Below, in pieces: positions 1-7,819 of a DNA stretch of 40,261 bases (its first letter is position 1; the number at the start of each line of letters is the position of its first letter). Origin of the DNA: Streptomyces sp. A1136 (lineage in GTDB: Bacteria; Actinomycetota; Actinomycetes; Streptomycetales; Streptomycetaceae); NCBI RefSeq assembly GCF_004795055.1, contig NZ_SSBJ01000051.1, positions 1 through 40,261 on the forward strand. The letters are read 5' to 3'. The position numbers and the translations under genes are program-made. The notes beneath the pieces were generated by a model, which had not been told where the DNA came from, searched no databases, and saw only the letters and a program-made list of their open reading frames with translations.

Positions 1-360
1 GGGCCGGACGGGCCGGGCGCGAGGCACCGGGGACGGTGTACCGCTGCTGGTCGCAGGTTGAGGACGGCCGGCTGGCGGCGTACCCCTCGCCGGAGATCCG
101 GCTCGCCGACCTGGCGTCGTCCACCGCGCCGACCGCCCGCAGTACCTCCCGCGCGGCGGCCATCGCCCCGCCGGGCGGCGCGTCCAGCAGGGCGAGTCCC
201 GCGGCGTCGGGGTCGCCCCAGCAGGCCGCCTGGAGCGCGAACGCCGCCAGGTCGGCGAGCCGGATCTCCGGCGAGGGGTACGCCGCCAGCCGGCCGTCCT
301 CAACCTGCGACCAGCAGCGGTACACCGTCCCCGGTGCCTCGCGCCCGGCCCGTCCGGCCC
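1..360. repeat. Perfect 116-bp inverted repeat at the window edge (arms 1-116 and 245-360)
   Basis: Bases 1-116 are identical, base for base, to the reverse complement of 245-360. The match ends at 117 (T against an expected G), followed by a 128-base single-copy spacer at 117-244. The right arm is ordinary hrpB coding sequence (the stretch after motif VI), so the left arm reads the same peptide on the opposite strand. Identity over the whole arm, termination inside a conserved gene and position at the sequence end together suggest a fold-back assembly or library artefact. A genuine inverted duplication remains possible. The arm may extend beyond base 1. Confidence 0.95.
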
Positions 361-1366
361 GCTGCCGGCCCGCCGCCCGGGACGCCCGTACGGTCGCCAG
401 GGCTCCCAGGCCCCGCGCGTGGTCCACCCGGGGTTCGCGGGCCAGCCCCGAGTCCACGACCACCCGTACGCCCGGCACGGTCAGGCTCGACTCCGCGACC
501 GCCGTCGCCAGGATCACCCGGCGGTGCGGGGCCGGCGTCAGCGCCGCCTCCTGGACGGACGCCGGTGCCCGGCCGTGGAGCTGGAGCACTTCCGCGTCCA
601 CGCCGTCCAGCTGCCCGGCGACCCGGGCGAGCTCGCCGACGCCGGGCAGGAAGCACAGGACGTCGCCCAAACGTTCCGCCAGCGCCCGTCGCACCACCGA
701 GGCCACATGCGTCAGCTGCGCCGGATCCACCCGCATCCCGTGCGGCGGTCGCACCGGACGGGCCGGGGGAGCCCACACCGTCTCCACCGGGTACGAGACG
801 CCCCGGGCCTCCACCACCGGCGCGTCCCCCAGCAGGCGGGCCCAGCCGGCCGCGTCCGTCGTCGCCGACGCGGCGATCAGGCGCAGCTCCGGGCGCAGGG
901 TGGCGCGTACGTCCAAGAGGAACGCGGCGGCCGTGTCGGCGTCCAGGTGCCGCTCGTGGCACTCGTCGAGGACCACCACGTCGACCCCGGTCAGCTCCTG
1001 GTCCCGCTGGAGTCGCTGGAGCAGCACGCCGGTGGTCATCACCTCCACCGCCGTGCGCGGGCCGACCGTCCGTTCCCCGCGCACGGTGAAGCCGACCGAC
1101 TCCCCGACGTCCTCGCCCAGCAGCCACGCCATCCGCCGCGCCGCCGCCCGGACGGCGATCCGCCGAGGCTCGGCCACCACGACCCGGCGTCGCCGGCCGC
1201 CCCCCACCAGTCCCGCCAGCACCAGCGGCACCAGGGTGGTCTTACCGGTCCCGGGCGGTGCGCACAGCACGGCGGCGCCGTGCGCCTCCAGCGCCGACAC
1301 GAGGGCGGGCACGGCCTCCCGTACCGGGAGGGCGTCGAGGTCGGCGGTGCGGACCTGGCGGTTCAA
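1..1366 (-). CDS. hrpB: ATP-dependent RNA helicase HrpB, partial and broken at the edge
   Basis: This is a DExH-box helicase of the HrpB family; the bacterial role is poorly defined and it probably acts on RNA. Read on the minus strand it shows Walker A APPGTGKTT, a DECH box (DECHERH), SAT motif III, motif V (AVAESSLTVPG) and motif VI QRAGRAGRE followed by PGTVYRCW, all typical of HrpB. The TTG at 1366 is chosen because it lies five bases after the methyltransferase stop and leaves about 29 residues before Walker A, usual for the family; there is no strong Shine-Dalgarno site. The two genes probably form one transcript. Homology holds from 1366 down to about 117 (about 416 residues). Bases 1-116 then replace the expected continuation with a reverse-complement copy of 245-360. 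The full family length is roughly 830 residues, so the C-terminal half is absent. Family assignment is secure; the real 3' structure is not. Confidence 0.85.
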   Translation of the reverse strand, partial: MNRQVRTADLDALPVREAVPALVSALEAHGAAVLCAPPGTGKTTLVPLVLAGLVGGGRRRRVVVAEPRRIAVRAAARRMAWLLGEDVGESVGFTVRGERTVGPRTAVEVMTTGVLLQRLQRDQELTGVDVVVLDECHERHLDADTAAAFLLDVRATLRPELRLIAASATTDAAGWARLLGDAPVVEARGVSYPVETVWAPPARPVRPPHGMRVDPAQLTHVASVVRRALAERLGDVLCFLPGVGELARVAGQLDGVDAEVLQLHGRAPASVQEAALTPAPHRRVILATAVAESSLTVPGVRVVVDSGLAREPRVDHARGLGALATVRASRAAGRQRAGRAGREAPGTVYRCWSQVEDGRLAAYPSPEIRLADLAAFALQAACWGDPDAAGLALLDAPPGGAMAAAREVLRAVGAVDDARSASRISGEGYAASRPSSTCDQQRYTVPGASRPARPA

Positions 1367-1371
1367 GGGGG

Positions 1372-2250
1372 TCAGTCCCTCTCGCAGACGAAGATCGCGG
1401 TGCCGGGGATCAGGTTGCCGCGCAGCGGGGACCAGCCGCCCCACTCCTGGTCGTTCCAGGCGGGCCACTCCGGCTCGACCAGGTCCACCAGGCGGAACCC
1501 GCCCGCGACGACGTCCCGTACCCGGTCGCCGATCGTGCGGTGGTGTTCCACGTAGACCGCGCGGCCCTGCTCGTCCTGCTCGACGTACGGCGTCCGGTCG
1601 AAGTAGGAGGCCGCGACGGACAGCCCCTCCGGGCCGGGTTCGTCGGGGAAGGCCCAGCGGATGGGGTGGGTGACGGAGAAGACCCAGCGCCCGCCGGGGC
1701 GCAGCACGCGGTGGACCTCGCGCATCACGTTCACCGGGGCGGAGACGAAGGGGACGGCGCCGTAGGCGGAGCACGCCAGGTCGAAGGAGCCGTCGCGGAA
1801 GGGCAGCCGGCCGGCGTCGGCCTCCACGAGCCCGACCCCCGGCACGTCGTCGCCGCCGATGCGCAGGGCGTGCTGGAGCTGGCGGTGCGAGAGGTCGAGG
1901 GCCACCGGCCGGGCGCCGCGGGCGGCCAGCCAGCGCGAACACTGGGCGGCGCCGGCGCCGATCTCCAGTACGTCCTTGCCCCTGAGCGAGTCGGCCGGGC
2001 CCAGGAGGGCGGCCTGTGCCTCGTCCAGGCCCTCCGGCCCCCAGATGAAGCGGTCGTCGCCGAGGAAGGCGCCGTGCTCGCTCTGGTACTCGTCGGCGTT
2101 GCGGTCCCACCAGCCCCGGCTCGCCCGGCTGCTCTCGGTCTCGTCCGCCTCGCGGCGGGTCGCCTCGGCGCCGTCCTCGCCCTCCTCGCCGTCGTCGGCC
2201 GCGCCGGTAGATTCGAACGCGTCTTCGGGAAGGTAGTCCTCTTTGTTCAT
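1372..2250 (-). CDS. Class I SAM-dependent methyltransferase
   Basis: This 292-residue protein has a Rossmann-type SAM domain. Motif I is VLEIGAGAAQ near residue 100, followed by an acidic residue at the end of strand 2 (ALDLS). Later come a motif near VEADAGRLPFRDGSFDLACS and the VLRPGG post-motif typical of Methyltransf_11 enzymes. The N-terminus is acidic and low-complexity. ATG 2250 (MNKEDYLPEDAF) is preferred over an upstream in-frame start because conserved sequence begins soon after it. The substrate cannot be read from sequence. It lies five bases upstream of hrpB on the same strand and diverges from rpsA, an arrangement I recall from other streptomycetes. No good Shine-Dalgarno site is visible. 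Confidence 0.85.
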   Translation of the reverse strand: MNKEDYLPEDAFESTGAADDGEEGEDGAEATRREADETESSRASRGWWDRNADEYQSEHGAFLGDDRFIWGPEGLDEAQAALLGPADSLRGKDVLEIGAGAAQCSRWLAARGARPVALDLSHRQLQHALRIGGDDVPGVGLVEADAGRLPFRDGSFDLACSAYGAVPFVSAPVNVMREVHRVLRPGGRWVFSVTHPIRWAFPDEPGPEGLSVAASYFDRTPYVEQDEQGRAVYVEHHRTIGDRVRDVVAGGFRLVDLVEPEWPAWNDQEWGGWSPLRGNLIPGTAIFVCERD

Positions 2251-2363
2251 GGGGCCCGTCGTCGTAGTCTGCGAGAAATGAGGGCGGCGAGCCATCGAGC
2301 CTTCCCCGCCAGCGATTTGTGCCGGTAATGCGGCGATCCGCCCGGGGTGTGCGCCTTCGCGCA

Positions 2364-2392
2364 TTGACCCTGTCCGGCTGCCCCCGTATGCT
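2364..2392 (+). promoter_or_regulatory. Strong vegetative promoter of rpsA
   Basis: TTGACC at 2364-2369 and TATGCT at 2387-2392 are separated by exactly 17 bases, close to the principal-sigma (HrdB) consensus. The predicted start near 2399 gives an untranslated leader of about 190 nt. The leader holds a GCCTG/CAGGC pairing near 2410-2436 and a compact CCTCG-GTTTT-CGAGG hairpin at about 2458-2472. A weak GGAG (2577-2580) lies 11 bases before the rpsA start. The rest of the 341-base gap to the divergent methyltransferase shows no gene. Confidence 0.7.
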
Positions 2393-2591
2393 ACAAGTTG
2401 CGCTGCGAGCCTGTGCTCCTCAGACCTAGCAGGCTGCGCTTGCTTCTGTTGATGTCCCCTCGGTTTTCGAGGCCCTACCGCTTCTGTGGATTCGGGGCTT
2501 CCTTGGCTGTCCGGCTTCGGCAGTTGCCGATAAGGGCTCCCGGCGTAGCAGTACCTACGACTTTCTGTCCGTAACCGGAGCCCTTTCCCAC

Positions 2592-4109
2592 ATGACGAGC
2601 AGCACCGAGACCACCGCCACCACCCCTCCGCAGGTAGCGGTCAACGACATCGGCGACGCGGACGCGTTCCTCGCGGCGATCGACGAGACGATCAAGTACT
2701 TCAACGACGGCGACATCGTCGACGGCGTCATCGTCAAGGTGGACCGGGACGAGGTTCTCCTCGACATCGGTTACAAGACGGAAGGCGTGATCCCGAGCCG
2801 TGAGCTCTCGATCAAGCACGACGTCGACCCGAACGAGGTCGTCAAGGTCGGCGACGAGATCGAGGCCCTGGTTCTCCAGAAGGAGGACAAGGAAGGCCGT
2901 CTGATCCTGTCCAAGAAGCGCGCTCAGTACGAGCGTGCCTGGGGCACGATCGAGAAGATCAAGGAAGAAGACGGCATCGTCACCGGTACCGTCATCGAGG
3001 TCGTCAAGGGTGGTCTCATCCTCGACATCGGCCTCCGTGGCTTCCTGCCGGCCTCTCTCGTCGAGATGCGTCGCGTCCGCGACCTCCAGCCCTACGTGGG
3101 CAAGGAGCTCGAGGCGAAGATCATCGAGCTGGACAAGAACCGCAACAACGTGGTCCTGTCCCGCCGTGCCTGGCTCGAGCAGACCCAGTCCGAGGTTCGC
3201 CAGACGTTCCTCACCACCCTGCAGAAGGGTCAGGTCCGCTCCGGCGTCGTTTCCTCGATCGTCAACTTCGGTGCCTTCGTGGACCTGGGTGGCGTCGACG
3301 GTCTCGTGCACGTCTCCGAGCTGTCCTGGAAGCACATCGACCACCCCTCCGAGGTTGTCGAGGTCGGCCAGGAAGTCACCGTCGAGGTCCTCGACGTCGA
3401 CATGGACCGCGAGCGTGTCTCCCTGTCGCTGAAGGCGACGCAGGAGGACCCGTGGCAGCAGTTCGCCCGGACCCACCAGATCGGTCAGGTCGTCCCGGGT
3501 AAGGTCACCAAGCTGGTTCCGTTCGGTGCGTTCGTCCGCGTGGACGAGGGCATCGAGGGTCTGGTCCACATCTCCGAGCTGGCCGAGCGCCACGTGGAGA
3601 TCCCGGAGCAGGTCGTCCAGGTCAACGACGAGATCTTCGTCAAGGTCATCGACATCGACCTGGAGCGTCGCCGGATCTCGCTGTCCCTCAAGCAGGCCAA
3701 CGAGTCCTTCGGTACCGACCCGGCGTCGGTCGAGTTCGACCCGACCCTGTACGGCATGGCCGCGTCCTACGACGACCAGGGCAACTACATCTACCCCGAG
3801 GGCTTCGACCCCGAGACCAACGACTGGCTCGAGGGCTACGAGACCCAGCGCGAGACGTGGGAGCGCCAGTACGCCGAGGCGCAGGTCCGCTTCGAGCAGC
3901 ACCAGGCGCAGGTCATCAAGAGCCGCGAGGCCGACGAGGCCGCTGCCGCCGAGGGCGCTGCCGCCCCGGCCGCCGGTGGCAACGCCGGTGCGGGCAACAT
4001 CTCGGGTGGCTCCTACTCCTCCGAGGGCTCGGACGAGACCTCCGGCGCCCTGGCGTCGGACGAGGCCCTCGCCGCGCTCCGCGAGAAGCTGGCCGGCGGC
4101 CAGAGCTGA
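2592..4109 (+). CDS. rpsA: 30S ribosomal protein S1
   Basis: Ribosomal protein S1 of 505 residues binds mRNA at the small subunit and promotes initiation. Four tandem S1 (OB-fold) domains are visible at about residues 36-105, 123-187, 208-277 and 293-362. The third and fourth are the best conserved (VNFGAFVDLGGVDGLVHVSE and VPFGAFVRVDEGIEGLVHIS). This four-domain layout is usual for actinobacteria; E. coli S1 has six. The last 60 or so residues are an Ala/Gly/Ser-rich acidic tail. Codon use is strongly optimised, with T-ending codons more frequent than in neighbouring genes, as expected for high expression. It is transcribed alone from a near-consensus promoter and ends in a strong hairpin terminator. 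Confidence 0.98.
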   Translation: MTSSTETTATTPPQVAVNDIGDADAFLAAIDETIKYFNDGDIVDGVIVKVDRDEVLLDIGYKTEGVIPSRELSIKHDVDPNEVVKVGDEIEALVLQKEDKEGRLILSKKRAQYERAWGTIEKIKEEDGIVTGTVIEVVKGGLILDIGLRGFLPASLVEMRRVRDLQPYVGKELEAKIIELDKNRNNVVLSRRAWLEQTQSEVRQTFLTTLQKGQVRSGVVSSIVNFGAFVDLGGVDGLVHVSELSWKHIDHPSEVVEVGQEVTVEVLDVDMDRERVSLSLKATQEDPWQQFARTHQIGQVVPGKVTKLVPFGAFVRVDEGIEGLVHISELAERHVEIPEQVVQVNDEIFVKVIDIDLERRRISLSLKQANESFGTDPASVEFDPTLYGMAASYDDQGNYIYPEGFDPETNDWLEGYETQRETWERQYAEAQVRFEQHQAQVIKSREADEAAAAEGAAAPAAGGNAGAGNISGGSYSSEGSDETSGALASDEALAALREKLAGGQS

Positions 4110-4161
4110 TCGAGGCAACGCGTCACGCTCGCACCGCGGTGTGAGAGTGGATTGAGCCGAA

Positions 4162-4206
4162 CGGTAAGGCCCGTCCCCTTCGGGGGGCGGGCCTTACCGC
4201 GTTTTT
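4162..4206 (+). terminator. Intrinsic terminator of rpsA
   Basis: A 17-bp stem (4162-4178 with 4183-4199, one G-U pair) is closed by a TTCG tetraloop and followed by a T5 run at 4202-4206. It lies about 50 bases after the rpsA stop and insulates the gene from the PAC2 gene downstream. Confidence 0.92.
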
Positions 4207-4347
4207 CGCCCCGGACCGGCCCCCGGGCCGACGCCGGGCTCACCCGGGCCGGTGCCGCCCACGCGTAGATTCCTAGGGAAGGCGGCCAACTGGGGAATGG
4301 TGACGCCTCCTTGGGCGTTCTTGCAGAGAACGCGGCGAGGAGGAGTG

Positions 4348-5292
4348 GTGGCGGTGCTTGATCCACAGGGTTTGTACGAATGGGACGCCAAGGGCCTGGC
4401 GGTGGCCGACCTGGCGCTGGCCCAGGACTCGGCCGGGCTGGTCATGCTCTACCACCTGGAGGGGTACATCGACGCGGGCGAGGCCGGTGAGCAGATCGTC
4501 GAGCGTCTCCTGGACACGCTGCCGCACCAGGTCGTGGCCCGCTTCGACGCCGACCGGCTCGTCGACTACCGGGCCCGGCGCCCGCTGCTGACGTTCCAGC
4601 GCGACCACTGGACGGACTTCGAGGAGCCCAAGCTGGAGGTGCGCCTCGTGCAGGACGCCACCGGCGCGCCGTTCCTGCTGCTGTCCGGCCCCGAGCCGGA
4701 CGTGGAATGGGAGCGTTTCGCCGTCGCCGTACGGCAGATCGTCGAGCGCCTGGGCGTGCGCCTCTCCGTCAACTTCCACGGCATCCCGATGGGCGTCCCG
4801 CACACCCGACCCGTGGGCATCACCCCGCACGGCAACCGCACCGACCTGATGCCCGGGCACCGCAGCCCGTTCGACGAGGCGCAGGTGCCGGGGAGCGCGG
4901 AGTCCCTGGTCGAGTTCCGGCTGGGTCAGGCCGGGCACGACGTGCTCGGGGTCGCGGCCCACGTACCGCACTACGTGGCCCGCTCCCCGTACCCGGACGC
5001 GGCGCTGACGGTCCTGGAGGCGATCACCGCAGCGACGGGGCTCGTGCTCCCGGCCGTCGCGCACGCCCTGCGCACCGAGGCCCATCGAACCCAGACGGAG
5101 ATCGACCGGCAGATCCGGGAGGGCGACGAGGAACTGGTCGCCCTGGTCCAGGGCCTGGAGCACCAGTACGACGCGGCGGCCGGCGCCGAGAGCCGCGGCA
5201 ACATGATCGCGGAGCCCGCCGAGATCCCCTCGGCGGAGGAGCTCGGGCGCGAGTTCGAGCGGTTCCTGGCGGAGCGCGAGGGCGAGGGCTGA
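4348..5292 (+). CDS. PAC2 family protein
   Basis: This 314-residue protein is of the PAC2 family, named after a proteasome-assembly chaperone and common in actinobacteria. It begins DPQGLYEWDAKGLAVADLA and contains the conserved core YHLEGYIDAGEAGEQIV and the later VNFHGIPMGVPHTRP stretch. The start is one of three GTG codons (4345, 4348, 4354) behind a strong GAGGAGGAG at 4337-4345; 4348 or 4354 are most likely. It lies between rpsA and coaE, a grouping I recall as conserved in Streptomyces. A role with the actinobacterial proteasome is suggested only by the family name. The C-terminal 60 residues are rich in Glu. Confidence 0.85.
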   Translation: MAVLDPQGLYEWDAKGLAVADLALAQDSAGLVMLYHLEGYIDAGEAGEQIVERLLDTLPHQVVARFDADRLVDYRARRPLLTFQRDHWTDFEEPKLEVRLVQDATGAPFLLLSGPEPDVEWERFAVAVRQIVERLGVRLSVNFHGIPMGVPHTRPVGITPHGNRTDLMPGHRSPFDEAQVPGSAESLVEFRLGQAGHDVLGVAAHVPHYVARSPYPDAALTVLEAITAATGLVLPAVAHALRTEAHRTQTEIDRQIREGDEELVALVQGLEHQYDAAAGAESRGNMIAEPAEIPSAEELGREFERFLAEREGEG

Positions 5293-5322
5293 TCCGCCGA
5301 TGGCCCCGGCGGCCCCTGCGTC

Positions 5323-5328
5323 TAGGCT
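5323..5328 (+). promoter_or_regulatory. Putative -10 element for leaderless coaE
   Basis: TAGGCT ends seven bases before the coaE ATG (5336), and no Shine-Dalgarno site precedes the ATG. The expected start of transcription therefore coincides with the start codon. No clear -35 is seen. Confidence 0.45.
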
Positions 5329-5335
5329 GCCGGGC

Positions 5336-5944
5336 ATGCTGAAAGTGGGCCTGACGGGCGGAATCGGAGCCGGCAAGAGCGAAGTGTCGCGACTGCTGGC
5401 GGGGTACGGGGCGGTCATCGTGGACGCCGACCGCATCGCGCGGGAGGTCGTGGAGCCCGGGACGCCCGGGCTCGCGGCCGTCGTGGAGGCGTTCGGGGAG
5501 TCCGTGCTGACCGCGGAGGGGGCGCTGGACCGGCCGAAGCTGGGGGCGATCGTCTTCTCGGACCCGGAGAAGCTGCGGACGCTCAACGCCATCGTGCACC
5601 CCCTGGTCGGGGCCCGGTCCGCGGAACTGGAGGGCGCGGCGGGCGCCGACGCGATCGTGGTGCACGACGTACCGCTGCTCGCGGAGAACGGCCTGGCGCC
5701 GCTGTACGACCTGGTCGTGGTGGTGGACGCGTCGCCGCAGACCCAGTTGGCGCGGCTGACGGGACTGCGCGGCATGGCCGAGGAAGAGGCACGGGCCCGG
5801 ATGGCGGCGCAGGCCACGCGGAAGCAGCGGCTGATGGTGGCGACCCTCGTGATCGACAACGACGGGCCGCTGGAGGCCTTGGAACCGCAGGTCCGGAAGG
5901 TCTGGGAGACGCTGACCGAGCGGGCCGCCAATACAGGAGCCTGA
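5336..5944 (+). CDS. coaE: Dephospho-CoA kinase
   Basis: CoaE phosphorylates the ribose 3'-hydroxyl of dephospho-CoA with ATP, the last step of coenzyme A synthesis, in the cytoplasm. It has 202 residues, the usual length. The P-loop GLTGGIGAGKSEVS is at residues 6-19, followed by the substrate-site acidic motif VDADRIAREVV and the LID-region sequence RMAAQATRKQRL. ATG 5336 gives the canonical MLKVGLTGGIGAGK start; the upstream in-frame ATG would add residues unlike the family. There is no ribosome binding site, and a -10-like TAGGCT stands seven bases upstream, so a leaderless transcript is likely. Confidence 0.96.
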   Translation: MLKVGLTGGIGAGKSEVSRLLAGYGAVIVDADRIAREVVEPGTPGLAAVVEAFGESVLTAEGALDRPKLGAIVFSDPEKLRTLNAIVHPLVGARSAELEGAAGADAIVVHDVPLLAENGLAPLYDLVVVVDASPQTQLARLTGLRGMAEEEARARMAAQATRKQRLMVATLVIDNDGPLEALEPQVRKVWETLTERAANTGA

Positions 5945-6017
5945 CGGTCCCCCGGAGCGGGCGGCGCGGGCCGGGAAGCGGCGCGTGAAGGCGCCCGCAG
6001 AGGGAAGGAAAGACAAC

Positions 6018-6452
6018 GTGTCCGACACCACGCCGCCCTCGCAGCCGCCCTCGTCCGGGTCCCCCGACCCGTCCGGCCCGTCGGGTCCTTCCGGCGCCGC
6101 CAGCCCCGAGACGCACGTCATCGACTTCCGGGCAGCCGAGCAACTGCTGGCCGCCCGTGACCCGCGGGGCGCCGTCAAGCTGCTCGACTCGGTGATAGCC
6201 GCCCACCCCGAGAACACGGCGGCCCGGCTGTTGCGCGCCCGGGCCTTCTTCGCGACCGCGCAACTACGCCCGGCCGCTCTGGAGTTCGAACTGGTGCTGG
6301 AGCGCGAACCGGACAACGCGTACGCGCACTTCGCGCTCGCCCGGACCCACGAGCGGTCCGGACGGCGCGCGCAGGCCCGCAAGCACTTCCGGCTGGCCGC
6401 CGCGCTCGACCCGCAGCCCGAGTACCTGGCCGCCGCGCGCTTCGAGGACTAG
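6018..6452 (+). CDS. Tetratricopeptide repeat protein
   Basis: This is a small cytoplasmic protein of 144 residues. A Pro/Ser/Gly-rich N-terminal 35 residues precede about three TPR units. The pattern residues fall in AARDPRGAVKLLDSVIAAHP, then TAARLLRARAFFATAQLRPA, then YAHFALARTHERSGRRAQA and a final ARKHFRLAAALDP helix. GTG 6018 is chosen for the AGGGAAGGAA purine stretch just upstream. It follows coaE by 73 bases on the same strand and may be cotranscribed. TPR domains bind proteins, but the partner is unknown. A 35-bp dispersed repeat begins 16 bases after its stop. Confidence 0.85.
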   Translation: MSDTTPPSQPPSSGSPDPSGPSGPSGAASPETHVIDFRAAEQLLAARDPRGAVKLLDSVIAAHPENTAARLLRARAFFATAQLRPAALEFELVLEREPDNAYAHFALARTHERSGRRAQARKHFRLAAALDPQPEYLAAARFED

Positions 6453-6468
6453 GGCGGGCTTTGGACTT

Positions 6469-6503
6469 CCGCCCGGCCCGTGACGTCCGGCGCCGCGCCT
6501 CGC
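6469..6503. repeat. 35-bp dispersed element, copy A
   Basis: Matches 13034-13068 at 33 of 35 positions in the same orientation. Both copies begin 16 bases after the stop codon of a plus-strand gene. It is GC-rich; nothing in it codes recognisably. Confidence 0.8.
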
Positions 6504-6532
6504 GCCGGGTCCCCCCGCCGGAAGGCGAAACG

Positions 6533-6546
6533 GCCCCCGCCGGGGG
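6533..6546. terminator. Possible convergent terminator hairpin
   Basis: A short CCCCC/GGGGG hairpin sits between the TPR gene (plus) and the DUF6343 gene (minus), which converge. There is no T-run, so it is weak evidence. Confidence 0.35.
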
Positions 6547-6555
6547 AGCGCGGGT

Positions 6556-6816
6556 TCAGCGGGGGCGCGGCGGCTCGTACGGGGGTACGTCGCGGCCGGG
6601 CTGGTAGTGCGGGCCCTGATGGATGTGGTGCGCGACCACGATCAGGTCCACCGCAGCCAGTACGGCGAGGGCCGCGCAGGCGGCCGCCCACCCGGGCCGG
6701 TCGGCCAGCGAGAAGAGGGCCGCCCCACCCGCGGCCCAGAGCAGCCCCCACAGGCTCAGCCACAACCGCAGCCGCAGCGGACTGCGGGCGGTCACCGGCT
6801 CGTTTCCGCTACGCAT
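6556..6816 (-). CDS. DUF6343 family small membrane protein
   Basis: An 86-residue protein that starts MRSGNEPVTARSPLRLRLWL. It has two predicted membrane helices (about residues 16-36 and 42-62) and ends with the conserved soluble tail HHIHQGPHYQPGRDVPPYEP. This pattern is typical of DUF6343 in streptomycetes. ATG 6816 is preferred to ATG 6822 because the GAGG on the minus strand is then eight bases away. The function is unknown. It lies downstream of the secreted-protein gene on the same strand, with a gap of about 114 bases. Confidence 0.8.
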   Translation of the reverse strand: MRSGNEPVTARSPLRLRLWLSLWGLLWAAGGAALFSLADRPGWAAACAALAVLAAVDLIVVAHHIHQGPHYQPGRDVPPYEPPRPR

Positions 6817-6930
6817 GACCATCGCCTCGGATCGCCTCGCACCACCGTGGTCCTCGCTTCCATAATCCCACCGGCGGGGCGGCCGAAGGGATGGTCGGCG
6901 GGGCGGTCGGAGGGGCGAAGGGCGCGGTCG

Positions 6931-7539
6931 TCACGGGACGAGTTTGTCCACGGCCGTGGTGGTCGTCTTCTTGAAGGCCGCCACGGGCGCGTCGGCGAGC
7001 GTGCCCATCCGCCCCCACTTCACGACGGTCACCGTCGCGCGGTCCCGGCCGATGCCGTAGAGGTGCGCGCCGGGCTCGGAGTCCGGGATCGACGTCTGGA
7101 CCCCGTAGACATGGGCGCCCTCCTCGACCGGAAGCGTGCCGTAGTCATGCCAGGAGGCCGTGCCGCCCGGTGTCGTGCGCAGCCAGTCCGCCGCGCACGC
7201 GGCGACCTGGCGTTCCACGGACGCGGCGAGGGCGGCGGCAGCGGAGGCCGAGGCGGCGCGCACGGAGATCTGCGTTGCGCCGGTGTCGTAGTCGGTGGTG
7301 AAGACGCGGTGCCGGCCGCCGGTGGTCGGGAGCGCCTTCTCAAGGCAGAACGGCGCGCTCTCGGGCAGGCCTTTGGTCACCTTCCCCGCGTACCAGGGCG
7401 AGGAGGGGTGCGGAGGCAGATCGGTGCCGTCGAGGAACCCGGGCACGGTGGCGGCCGAGGCGCTGGTCGGCCCGGCGAGCAGGAGGGCGGCGGCCGCGGT
7501 GGCGGTGGCCGCGAGGACGGTGGTGAAGCGTCGGAGCAT
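6931..7539 (-). CDS. Secreted protein of unknown function
   Basis: This 202-residue protein has a clear Sec signal peptide: MLRRFTTVLAATATAAAALL, a hydrophobic core and a likely Ala-x-Ala cleavage near residues 28-31. The mature part includes WYAGKVTKGLPESAPFCLEK and a second Cys further on (VAACAADWL), which could form a disulfide. I recognise no enzyme motif; the fold may resemble small extracellular sensor-like domains of actinobacteria, but this is a guess. It diverges from the SNF2 helicase gene across a 280-base gap that contains the helicase promoter. The ATG at 7539 is the only start that gives a signal peptide. Confidence 0.75.
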   Translation of the reverse strand: MLRRFTTVLAATATAAAALLLAGPTSASAATVPGFLDGTDLPPHPSSPWYAGKVTKGLPESAPFCLEKALPTTGGRHRVFTTDYDTGATQISVRAASASAAAALAASVERQVAACAADWLRTTPGGTASWHDYGTLPVEEGAHVYGVQTSIPDSEPGAHLYGIGRDRATVTVVKWGRMGTLADAPVAAFKKTTTTAVDKLVP

Positions 7540-7704
7540 GGTCGGCTGGTCCCCGTTTCCGGTCGGTGGTGGTCGGGGGGTTACTACCCCGGCGGGGGTG
7601 GCGCGGGGCGATGGTCCGCGGATCGGGACGGAACCGGGACACGAAAGGCCGGCGGGCCCGCGCCACGGCCTGACCAGATCGACAAAGACGCAGGTCAGAG
7701 GGCG

Positions 7705-7727
7705 TTGTCGGTGGGGCCACCTAGACT
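7705..7727 (+). promoter_or_regulatory. DNA-damage (RecA-NDp/PafBC-type) promoter of the SNF2-SWIM pair
   Basis: TTGTCGGTG at 7705-7713, eight bases, then TAGACT at 7722-7727. This matches TTGTCRGTG-N8-TANNNT at every defined position. It stands about 93 bases before the helicase GTG start, so the mRNA would have a leader of about 85 nt carrying the ribosome binding site. Consensus is from published actinobacterial recA promoters; binding here is inferred. Confidence 0.7.
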
Positions 7728-7819
7728 CGGCGGCAGAGAAGAACACCGCACCACGAACCACCCGACCACCGCACCAGCCCGACGATCGAACCGACCGAGG
7801 ACCGGGAAGGAGGACCACT

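Noticed and set aside
7285..7310. GTCGGTG in the secreted-protein gene
   Set aside because: No TANNNT at eight bases, and the site is coding.
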